From NCBI RefSeq assembly GCF_002217755.1, contig NZ_BCFL01000023.1, forward strand, positions 1-64,000: a stretch of DNA of 64,000 bases, read 5' to 3'. The notes under the pieces are model-generated. The model was not told where the DNA came from and ran no database searches. It was given only the letters and a program-made list of their open reading frames with translations. Position 1 is the stretch's first letter; each line of letters starts with the position of its first letter. This document shows, in pieces, positions 51,801-59,117 of this stretch. Source of the stretch: Streptomyces hyaluromycini. GTDB taxonomy: Bacteria > Actinomycetota > Actinomycetes > Streptomycetales > Streptomycetaceae. The position numbers and the translations under genes are program-made.

Positions 51801-53464
51801 ACGGCGTCGGACACCCTCTGCTTCAGCTCCCGTGTGTCCGCGGCGACGAAGCAGAGGCGGTGCGGGAAATGGCCGCGGCCCACGTTCGCCGTGTGGCAGA
51901 TGTCCGCCAGGGCCAGCGTGTCATCGGCGTCCAGCAGCCGCTCGTAGGCGGTGGCGAGGTCGTGCAGCGCGCCCTTGCTCTTGGCCGAGAGGGCCAGGAT
52001 GTGCAGCGGGCGCTCCCTCGTTGTGTCGCTGTGGGCGACGTGGCCGGGAGTGCCGCCGACCGCTCCGGCGAGGGTCGCGGGCCCCTCCTCGAGGATCGCG
52101 TGCGCGTTGGTTCCGCTGAATCCGAACGAGCTGATCGCGGCGATCCTGGGCCGGTCCTCCGCTTCCCACGGGACGCACGTTTGCGGCACGTTCGCGGGGA
52201 TGTCCGTCAGCCTTATTTTCGGGTTGAGGGTGTTCAGATGCAGGTTGGGGGGAATCTCCCGATGCTGCAGGCACAGGACCAGTTTGATCAGACCCGCGAC
52301 GCCGGCAGCGCCTTCGAGGTGGCCGATGTTGCTCTTCACCGAGCCCACCTGAAGGGGCGTCTTCCGCAACGGGTCGTTGCCGAACACGTCGGTCATCGCC
52401 TGGAACTCGATCGGGTCACCCAGGGCGGTGCCGGTGCCGTGCGCCTCGAAGTAGCCGACCTCACTGGGCAGCACGCCGGCCCGGGCCAGGGTGGCGCGTA
52501 TGAGCGCGCGCTGCGCCGATCCGTTCGGCACCGTGAGACCGCTGCCTGGCCCGTCCTGGTTGACGCCACTTCCCCTGATGACGGCCAGCACCGGATCCCC
52601 GTCCCGGACCGCGTCGGAGAGTCGTTTCAGGACTACGACGCCGCAGCCCTCCCCGCGCCCGTAGCCGTCGCCGTCCGCGTCGAAGGTCTTGCAGCGTCCG
52701 TCCCTGGAGAGCGCCCCCATGTCGCAGAGAGAGGAGAAGCCCTGGGAGGCCAGCAGCAGGTTTACCCCTCCCGCGAGGGCGAGGTCGGACTCACCACTGT
52801 TCAGGCTCTCGCACGCCAGGTGGACGGAGACCAACGAGGACGAGCACGCCGTGTCGATCGAGATCGACGGGCCGTGCACCCCCAGCACATAGGAGATACG
52901 TCCGGAGGTGATGTTGGACATCGACCCGGTCAGCGTGTAGGGGTTGCCGAACGGCTGGGACCGGGGCAGGCCGGCGTACTCGGAACCGATCTGCCCGACG
53001 AAGACACCGGTCTGGCTTCCCCTGATCCCCTCCGGGGAGATCCCCGCCCGCTCCAGTGCCTCCCAGGTGACTTCGAGCAGCAGCCGCTGCTGCGGGTCCA
53101 TCTCGATCGCCTCGCGGGGCGAGATCCCGAAGAAGTGCGCGTCGAACCGGGTCACGTCCTCGCGCAGGAACCCAGCTTCCTTGAGGTAGATCTTGCCCGG
53201 TGTCTCCGAGCCCGGTTCATAGACGTCCTCGAGACGCCAGCGGTCCTTGGGGACTTCGACGACGCCGTCCCCCCCGTCCCGCAGGAACCGCCAGAAGGTG
53301 TCCGGATCGCTGCACCCGCCCGGCAGGCGGAAGCCCATGCCCAGTACGGCGATGGGTTCCCTGGTCCGCGTCTTCGTTTCCAGCTCCGCCGTCAGCCGCT
53401 TGATCGTCTGCATCGACCGCGACAGAAGTGCCCTGTAGTCACCGGGCTTCACCTCAACAGCCAT
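48830..53464 (-). CDS. Polyketide synthase: KS-AT(inactive)-DH-ACP-TE
   Basis: A 1544-aa terminal-type module. KS about 36-465 with Cys207, His342 and His382. Then a cis-AT-like linker and an AT relic (about 487-775): FALQFALSTMWQSWGVRPRA leads to VLGRGTGELVAACAAG, where the nucleophile motif GHSxGE is GRGTGE (669-674), so His and Ser are lost. The ferredoxin-like subdomain is largely deleted. DH-like hot-dog fold about 860-1135 with His889 (ATHGVLHAGYYLEML) and DxxxQ at 1055-1059. ACP with Ser1211 (GMDSLVG). Thioesterase 1290-1544 with Ser1370 (YGHSAGG) and a late His (SGDHLFLSE). ATG at 53464 begins a coiled-coil-like docking helix (DYRALLSRSMQTIKRLTAEL). Extender units must be loaded in trans. 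Confidence 0.9.
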   Translation of the reverse strand: MAVEVKPGDYRALLSRSMQTIKRLTAELETKTRTREPIAVLGMGFRLPGGCSDPDTFWRFLRDGGDGVVEVPKDRWRLEDVYEPGSETPGKIYLKEAGFLREDVTRFDAHFFGISPREAIEMDPQQRLLLEVTWEALERAGISPEGIRGSQTGVFVGQIGSEYAGLPRSQPFGNPYTLTGSMSNITSGRISYVLGVHGPSISIDTACSSSLVSVHLACESLNSGESDLALAGGVNLLLASQGFSSLCDMGALSRDGRCKTFDADGDGYGRGEGCGVVVLKRLSDAVRDGDPVLAVIRGSGVNQDGPGSGLTVPNGSAQRALIRATLARAGVLPSEVGYFEAHGTGTALGDPIEFQAMTDVFGNDPLRKTPLQVGSVKSNIGHLEGAAGVAGLIKLVLCLQHREIPPNLHLNTLNPKIRLTDIPANVPQTCVPWEAEDRPRIAAISSFGFSGTNAHAILEEGPATLAGAVGGTPGHVAHSDTTRERPLHILALSAKSKGALHDLATAYERLLDADDTLALADICHTANVGRGHFPHRLCFVAADTRELKQRVSDAVRDGTAVNEGSAGRRQAPKLAALFNGRGDRRLAVRLFHSQPEFRAAAQACDEAVRKFTGTGFVEHWSAVPNGSASGAPIAAPQDRGSRDIESFALQFALSTMWQSWGVRPRAVLGRGTGELVAACAAGVMDMSTALGFLVAGTEFARTVPEAALRVPSLRVLTATTGGPLTKQEALSAAHWAGVASARARPDAGIDELMAQGHDGYLGIGAEATDDAMAARLVSSDRLHIPFPSSSDPWDVLAHALAELYEAGLDVDWKGFDRGYRSTRVVAVPTYPFQRKRYWIETAPTRPTVPVMAERDQDALDGRVLPSPLKETQVEFTLPMDTVPDVRATHGVLHAGYYLEMLARAVRQAFDRACTVRSLAFISALLLQEEGQNEITLVLQRREDEASFGFYCRTGALGNWSKHAQGTVELHEDEPVLGGTGSRPIAARAADLGERRPGSEFYAEVARTRRLELGEGVRWIADLWKGNGEALARLAPPPRVRTRRAFTIGAHPGVYDACAQLFHAALPDNVEADTRFMVTEWRDIGWHAADGPRELWCHATVERYNPNSGELHGRFELLDQDGTVVGRIEGGTMKGLGARHDQMFQQLSEQPSHASASDEDLSVVMLSLSDAAAADRLRVLEDYLRGCFADLMKMDQDELDVEEPLADLGMDSLVGVSAKKTLDTELRIQLPLALLIEGPSVRDLARTVLPMVQIVEHPRERNADGADGARTASASAGRIARSTRWIALRKPNPSAKFKLFCFPYGRGRGASVFREWQRLLPDEVEVCPVQLPGKESRIKERAFEDIDTAIDTLAESLAPELDRPYALYGHSAGGLLAYRLAYRLWQTHENRPHHLFVGAYSAPPVQPNPMIVLTRNLFKEIGFDDIPAPDDLLSATAVEKQKILQVLTSEADLSGELAELLLPSRLAELKMVQSFQYEGARFDVPVTAFHGLRDDRVDQAHMTAWREVTDGAFTLHLLSGDHLFLSEDQDQLLLLHHIQRGLGVD

Positions 53465-53486
53465 GTCCCTGTCCCCTTGCAATCCG

Positions 53487-56400
53487 CTATCGGATGTCGC
53501 CCAGCTGCACGAGCAGTTCCCGCAGTTCCCCTGCCACCTGCTCAAGTCCGGGTTCCTCCGGAGGCATGTCCGCCGCCGGCGTCCTTGGCGGGCCGGCCGG
53601 AGCCCGGTTCGCCCGGTGGGCCGCATCTGCTTCGTGGTCTGCCCAGGGGACGAGCCCCAGCAGGTACTCGGTCAGCGCGGCGACGGAGGGGTGGTCGAAG
53701 ATCGCGGTGTCGGGGATCTTGAGAGTCAACTGCTTCTCGAGCAAGGTTCGGAACCTTTCGACCATGACGGATTCCATGCCCATGTCGAAGAAACCCTGGC
53801 GGGTTTCGGGCAGCTCGGCGGGCGGGTAGTCGAGCAGCTCTGCGAGCCGCTCCTGCATGAACTGGCTCAGAATCTCCTCGCGTTCGACGACCAGTGCCTC
53901 GACGAGCTCCGACAGCAGCTCCGAGGTCTCATGGTCGGCCGACGGGGTCGGCTGCTCCGGCAGCCGCGGGCTCGCCGGGGCCTGGGCCGTCTCCGCCGGA
54001 GCCGCTGCTACCTGGGCCAGAAGCTCGGTCACCTCTGCCGGAGTCGCGGTCGCTGCCGGCGCCACAGGCACTGTTGGCTCCGCAGGCACTGCCGGAGCCG
54101 CTGTCGCGCCTGCCGACCAGTAGCGGTCGCCCACGAAAGGGTAGGTGGGCAGGGGCACTCGGCCCGGCTTGGGACCGCGGTGGTAGGTGTCCCAGTCGAT
54201 CTCCGCGCCCTGGGCCCACAGCCGCGCGGCCCGCTCCATCGCCGGCGGCGAGTCGAGCGACTCGGGCAGGGCCGGCGGCTCGTCCTGTCCGGTGTCGCCA
54301 GCCCCGGCATCCGCCTGGCCGGTGTGCACCACCGGCTCGCCATCGGCCGTATGGTCCTTGAGGAACAGTTCCAGCTTGCGCGCGACGTCGTCCAGGTCGG
54401 TGGCGACGAAAGCCAGCCGGAACGGATGCGGGTCACGCCCCGTCTGCAACGTGTAGGCGATGTCCGTCAGACTCGCGGCCCGGTCCGGCGTCCGCAGGAC
54501 ATGCGTCCTCAGCGCCTCGGCGTAGTCCTTGAGCCGGTCCGCCCGCTTCGCGGACAGCACGATGACGGCCGGTCCGCTCTTCAGTGCGTCCTCGCTCCCG
54601 GCCCGGTGACGGTCGGCGTCGTACTCCTCGACGATCGCGTGGACGTTCACCCCGCCCGCGCCGAACGAGCTGATCCCGGCGCGGCGTGGAACGACGGTCT
54701 CCCTGCCCTCGATGTCGACGACCGGCCGCTTCCAGTCGGCCGTCACCCTCTGTACGTAGAACGGCGACCCGCCGAAATCGATGCCGGGGTTCAGCTCCTC
54801 CGCGTGGATGAGCGAGGCGGCGAGCTTCCTGTGCTTCATCTGGAGGAGCACCTTCGTCAGCTGGGCGATGCCGGCCGCGGCCTCCAGGTGCCCGATGTTC
54901 GACTTCGTCGATCCGATGGCGCAGAACTGCCGGTCGGCCGTGTCCTTGCGGTACGCCTCCGTGAGGCCGCTGATCTCGACCGGATCGCCCAGCTTGGTTC
55001 CCGTGCCGTGCGCCTCGACGTAGCTGATCGTCCGGGCGTCGACGCCCGCCCGGTCCAGCGCCTCCCGGATCACCTCGGCCTGCGCCGTCGGGTTCGGCAC
55101 GCTGTAGCCGAACGTCCTGCCGTCGTTGTTCACGGCAGTGCCCTTGATGACGGCGTAGATGTGGTCGCCGTCGGCCTCGGCGCGCGCCAGAGGCTTCAGT
55201 AGCACCGCGCCGACCCCCTCGCCGGGCACATAGCCGTCCCCGTCCTTGCCGAAGGCCCGGCAGTGCCCGTCGCTCGACGCGAACTGCGCCGCGCACAACG
55301 ACACGTACTTGCTCGGGTGCAGGGAGAGGTTGACTCCGCCGGCGATCGCCATCGCGCTCTCACCCCGGCTGACGCTCTCGCACGCGAGGTGCAGGGCGAC
55401 GAGCGAGGACGAGCAGGCGGTGTCGACACACAGACTCGGGCCACGCAGGTTGAAGACGTACGAGACGCGGTTGGCGATCGAGTAAGTCTGCGAGTTGACC
55501 GGGGTACCTGCGTCCGCCGCGAAGCCCTGGATCTGGTGCAGTTGGTAGTTGTTGTATGTCGCGCCGACGAACACGCCGACGGAGGCCCGGCCATCTCCGG
55601 CCCGGCTGTCGCTCAGCCGCTCACGGGAGTAGCCGGCGTCCTCGAAACAGGCGGCCGCGGTCTGCAGGAACAGCCGTTCCTGCGGATCCATGAACTTGGC
55701 CTCGCGCGGCGATATCCGGAAGAACGCCGCGTCGAATCTGTCCACGTCCTGCAAGAACCCGCCCCACTTGCAGTACATGTCTCCGCTCTTGCCGTGCGAT
55801 TCGCCGACGGAACGGTCGTAGTCGCGTGGGTCCCAGCGCTCTTTGGGGATCTCCACCACGCAGTCACGGGCGAATTCCAGATTGACCCAGTACTCCTCCA
55901 GCGTCTCCGCCTTCGGGAACCGCCCGCTGACCCCGATGATCGCGACGTCGCGGGACGTCGGCGCGGCAACCGGCGCAAGCCGCTCCTCGACGGATGACTG
56001 CGGAACTACGACCACCTCCTGGTGATCGCTGATGTACCGCGCCAGGTCTCCGATGTTCTTGTACTTGAAGAACGCCTCCGCCGGGATGGTTCCGCAAAAT
56101 TCCTCAAGGCGTTCGAGCAACCGGTGGACGACGAGCGAGTCGACGCCGATGTCGGCGAAGGCGGTACGCGCGGCCAGCCGCTGCCGTGGGATGCGCAGCA
56201 GCTCGGACAACTCGCCGATCAGCAGCTCGACCACCTGGAATTGCCTGTCCGTGGCCCGCGCGACGCCGGAGAGCCGCTCGGCGACCGGCATCCGCTGTGC
56301 TGAGGGGTCAGTTGACGCCGCGGGAGCGGACCCCCGGGGTTCCACCTGCGGAGCGTGGTCCGGCCCGACGTCCGGCGCCTCGGCGGTGCGCAGGGACTCG

Positions 56401-59117
56401 CGGAAGGCCGGCAGCCAGTACCGCTCGTCCGCGAAGGGGTACACCGGCAGATGAATACGGCGGGGCAGCGCATCGTTGTACAGCCGGTTCCACTCGGGCT
56501 GCTCACCAGCGAGCCAGCGCTCAGCGGCGCGGACGAGTTCCTGGTTGCCCGGGCCCGCCGTCCGCAGCTGGGCTGTCGTGCCCTCCAGGTATCCGGTAAG
56601 CGCGTCGAGCAACTCCTCACGGGTGCGCGCCACCAGCGCGAGCCTGCGCTCCATCGCCTCTCGGCCCACCTGCAGGGTGTAGGCCAGATCGGCGAGGTCG
56701 AGCGAGGGGCGGTTCTCCACCGTCCTCGCGACGGCGGCCGCGTAGCGCTGTAGTTGCTCGTCCGTCTGCGCGGAGAGAACCAGCAGGACAGGCGCGTCAC
56801 GACCGGCCCGGTTGCGTGGCTCGATGCCGTCGGCCCACGGGCTGTACTCCTCGATGACGAGGTGCGCGTTGGTGCCGCTGAATCCGAAGGAGCTCACCGC
56901 GGCCCGCCGCGGCCCGCCACCGTGCGGTTCCCACGGCTCCAGAGACGTGTTCATGTAGAACGGGCTGTTCTCCATGCGAATGTGCTCGTTCACCGTCGAC
57001 AGGTGGATCGTCGGCGGGCGCATCTGGTGTTCCATCGCCAGCAGGACCTTGATGACGCCGGCGACACCGGCGGCCGTGAGCAGGTGCCCGATGTTGCTCT
57101 TCACCGAGCCCAGGGAGCAGAAGCCCTCCTTGTCGGTGTAGGCGCGGAAGGCGTCGCTCAGCGCCTCGACCTCGATCGGGTCGCCCAGCTTGGTGCCCGT
57201 GCCGTGCGCCTCGACCATCGTGATCGACTCCGGGTCGATGCCGAAGCGGTCGTAGACGTCCTTTTCCAGGCGGGTCTGCGAACTGCCGCTGGGGGCGGTG
57301 ATCCCGTTCGTCCTTCCGTCCTGGTTGACCCCCCAGCCGCGAATGACGCCGCGGACGGGGTCACCGTCCCGGACTGCGTCGTCCAGGCGCTTGAGAAGCA
57401 GGACGCCGACGCCCTCCCCCGGTACGAAACCGTTGGCCCGACTGTCGAAGGTGAAGCAGCGGCCGTCCTTGGAGAGCATGCCCGCCTTGCTCGCCATGAC
57501 GTGCGTCGACGGCCCGGACAGCACACAGACGCCACCGGCGAGGGCCAGATCGCTCGTGCCCAGCACGAGGCTGTCGCATGCCTCTGCCAGGGCGACACCC
57601 GAGGAAGAGCAGGAGGTGTCGATGGCCAGGCACGGCCCCTTGAGGTTGAGGAAGTAGGCGATGCGCGAGCTGAGGATCGAGCAGGAGGCGCCGGTGAACC
57701 CCTGGGGGTTCTCGCCATGGTTCATGAGGAACTGGCCGTAGTCGCTGGGTCCGCATCCGACGAAGACCCCGCAGCGGCTGCCGGAGAGGGACGACGGAAG
57801 GATGCCTGCGTCCTCGATGCAGTGCCAGCCGGCTGCCAGGAACGTCCGTTGCTGCGGATCCATCTGTTCCGCCTCGGCGGGGGAGATGTTGAAGAACAGA
57901 GGGTCGAAGGAGTCGGCCTTCTCCAAGACCCCCATCCACTTGCTGTGCGTCTTGCCGGGCGTCTTCGGGTCGGGGTCGACATAGGCGGCCTGCGACCAGC
58001 GTGTCTCGGGGATCTCCGAGACACAGTCCCGGCCGGCCGCCAGATTGGTCCAGAAGGTGTCCAGATCCTCGGCCATCGGGAACCGGCCCGACATGCCGAC
58101 GATCGCGATGGCCGGAGGGCTCCCCGGTCCCGATGGCCGAGCGGAGGGCAACGCGGCGGACGTGGCGGGCGCGACGGTCTGCTTCGGGTGCGGCAGAGTC
58201 GCCGGGGCGGCAGGCTGCGTCCGAGGCGCGCCCACACCGTCGAACAGGGCGGCGATCCTGCTCCTGACCTCCGGCTGGTCGACGAAGGTCAGTTCGTGCA
58301 TGCGGAGTTCACGCTTGAGCGTGTCGGCCACTCGCTCCCGCAGAGGCGCTGCCATGAGGCTCTTCAGCCCGATCAGCGCGTCTCGCGGTGCCCCGGCCAG
58401 TTCCCCGGCCAGGTCCAGCGCGGTCCGCAGCACCTCGTTCCTCGGCACCACCGGGAACGGTACGCCACGCGCCTGCAGCTCCGTGCCGCGGAACTTCCGG
58501 CCCGTGAAGAGGATCTCCCGCGCCAGAGCTGCCCCGAACCGCTCGGGAAAGACCAGCGTCGCACCAGCTCCCGGCGTGAAGCCGTACTTCATGTAATTGC
58601 TGGTGTAGTAGCTCTCGCTGCCGAGCACAGCGAAGTCGCAGAACATCCCCATCGCCCAGCCTGCGCCGATGGCGTGTCCCTGCATTGCCGCGACGACCGG
58701 CAGGGTGCAGTCCAGGGCCAGGGTGTAGACGTCGATGTCGGTGAACTGGACCCGGCCTTCCTGGATGGCCAGCAGGCCTTCCTTCGTACCGCCGGACGCG
58801 AAGTAGCCGTCGTATCCGGTCAGGACGACAACACGGCAGCGCTCGTCCGCCTGGACCTCGCCGAACACCCGGCCCAGGCCGGACAGCAGGGATTCAGAGA
58901 AGGTGTTCTTGTGCTCCCGGTCCTCCATGGTCACGAGCGCGACACCAGGCTGGACCAGACGCCAGTGAACGACCTCCTCGCCGCTCGCCTCGGAGGTCGC
59001 GGGCGCCTGCCGAGGCTGTTGACCGGCGCCGGCCATGAGGGCCCGCAGTTCGTGCTCGGCCACCTCCGGGCTGATCTCGCCGGCCCGTAGGGCGTGAAAG
59101 ATGTCCTCGGCGGTCAT
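53487..59117 (-). CDS. Trans-AT polyketide synthase: ECH-KS-ACP-KS-ACP
   Basis: An 1876-aa bimodular protein. N-terminal helix pair (HALRAGEISPEVAEHELRAL), then an enoyl-CoA hydratase-fold domain about 50-292 (MEDREHKNTFSESLLSGL, GYDGYFASGGTKEGLLAIQE, QGHAIGAGWAMGMFCDFA) closely resembling PksI, the decarboxylating ECH2 of beta-branching. KS1 335-765 with Cys503 (IDTSCSSSG), His638, His678. ACP1 Ser994 (GVDSLVV). KS2 about 1056-1490 with Cys1235 (VDTACSSSL). ACP2 Ser1783 in the unusual MGMESVM. No AT, KR or DH in either module. The start overlaps the upstream PKS (ATGA); the next PKS begins 22 nt later. Bare KS-ACP modules imply unreduced or trans-processed intermediates. Confidence 0.93.
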   Translation of the reverse strand: MTAEDIFHALRAGEISPEVAEHELRALMAGAGQQPRQAPATSEASGEEVVHWRLVQPGVALVTMEDREHKNTFSESLLSGLGRVFGEVQADERCRVVVLTGYDGYFASGGTKEGLLAIQEGRVQFTDIDVYTLALDCTLPVVAAMQGHAIGAGWAMGMFCDFAVLGSESYYTSNYMKYGFTPGAGATLVFPERFGAALAREILFTGRKFRGTELQARGVPFPVVPRNEVLRTALDLAGELAGAPRDALIGLKSLMAAPLRERVADTLKRELRMHELTFVDQPEVRSRIAALFDGVGAPRTQPAAPATLPHPKQTVAPATSAALPSARPSGPGSPPAIAIVGMSGRFPMAEDLDTFWTNLAAGRDCVSEIPETRWSQAAYVDPDPKTPGKTHSKWMGVLEKADSFDPLFFNISPAEAEQMDPQQRTFLAAGWHCIEDAGILPSSLSGSRCGVFVGCGPSDYGQFLMNHGENPQGFTGASCSILSSRIAYFLNLKGPCLAIDTSCSSSGVALAEACDSLVLGTSDLALAGGVCVLSGPSTHVMASKAGMLSKDGRCFTFDSRANGFVPGEGVGVLLLKRLDDAVRDGDPVRGVIRGWGVNQDGRTNGITAPSGSSQTRLEKDVYDRFGIDPESITMVEAHGTGTKLGDPIEVEALSDAFRAYTDKEGFCSLGSVKSNIGHLLTAAGVAGVIKVLLAMEHQMRPPTIHLSTVNEHIRMENSPFYMNTSLEPWEPHGGGPRRAAVSSFGFSGTNAHLVIEEYSPWADGIEPRNRAGRDAPVLLVLSAQTDEQLQRYAAAVARTVENRPSLDLADLAYTLQVGREAMERRLALVARTREELLDALTGYLEGTTAQLRTAGPGNQELVRAAERWLAGEQPEWNRLYNDALPRRIHLPVYPFADERYWLPAFRESLRTAEAPDVGPDHAPQVEPRGSAPAASTDPSAQRMPVAERLSGVARATDRQFQVVELLIGELSELLRIPRQRLAARTAFADIGVDSLVVHRLLERLEEFCGTIPAEAFFKYKNIGDLARYISDHQEVVVVPQSSVEERLAPVAAPTSRDVAIIGVSGRFPKAETLEEYWVNLEFARDCVVEIPKERWDPRDYDRSVGESHGKSGDMYCKWGGFLQDVDRFDAAFFRISPREAKFMDPQERLFLQTAAACFEDAGYSRERLSDSRAGDGRASVGVFVGATYNNYQLHQIQGFAADAGTPVNSQTYSIANRVSYVFNLRGPSLCVDTACSSSLVALHLACESVSRGESAMAIAGGVNLSLHPSKYVSLCAAQFASSDGHCRAFGKDGDGYVPGEGVGAVLLKPLARAEADGDHIYAVIKGTAVNNDGRTFGYSVPNPTAQAEVIREALDRAGVDARTISYVEAHGTGTKLGDPVEISGLTEAYRKDTADRQFCAIGSTKSNIGHLEAAAGIAQLTKVLLQMKHRKLAASLIHAEELNPGIDFGGSPFYVQRVTADWKRPVVDIEGRETVVPRRAGISSFGAGGVNVHAIVEEYDADRHRAGSEDALKSGPAVIVLSAKRADRLKDYAEALRTHVLRTPDRAASLTDIAYTLQTGRDPHPFRLAFVATDLDDVARKLELFLKDHTADGEPVVHTGQADAGAGDTGQDEPPALPESLDSPPAMERAARLWAQGAEIDWDTYHRGPKPGRVPLPTYPFVGDRYWSAGATAAPAVPAEPTVPVAPAATATPAEVTELLAQVAAAPAETAQAPASPRLPEQPTPSADHETSELLSELVEALVVEREEILSQFMQERLAELLDYPPAELPETRQGFFDMGMESVMVERFRTLLEKQLTLKIPDTAIFDHPSVAALTEYLLGLVPWADHEADAAHRANRAPAGPPRTPAADMPPEEPGLEQVAGELRELLVQLGDIR

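Noticed and set aside
49697..53722. A 1341-codon open frame on the plus strand opposite the KS-AT-DH-ACP-TE gene
   Set aside because: It is the antisense shadow of a high-GC coding region: no domain resemblance, Arg/Gly/Val-rich composition and no ribosome site. The minus strand has catalytic motifs throughout.
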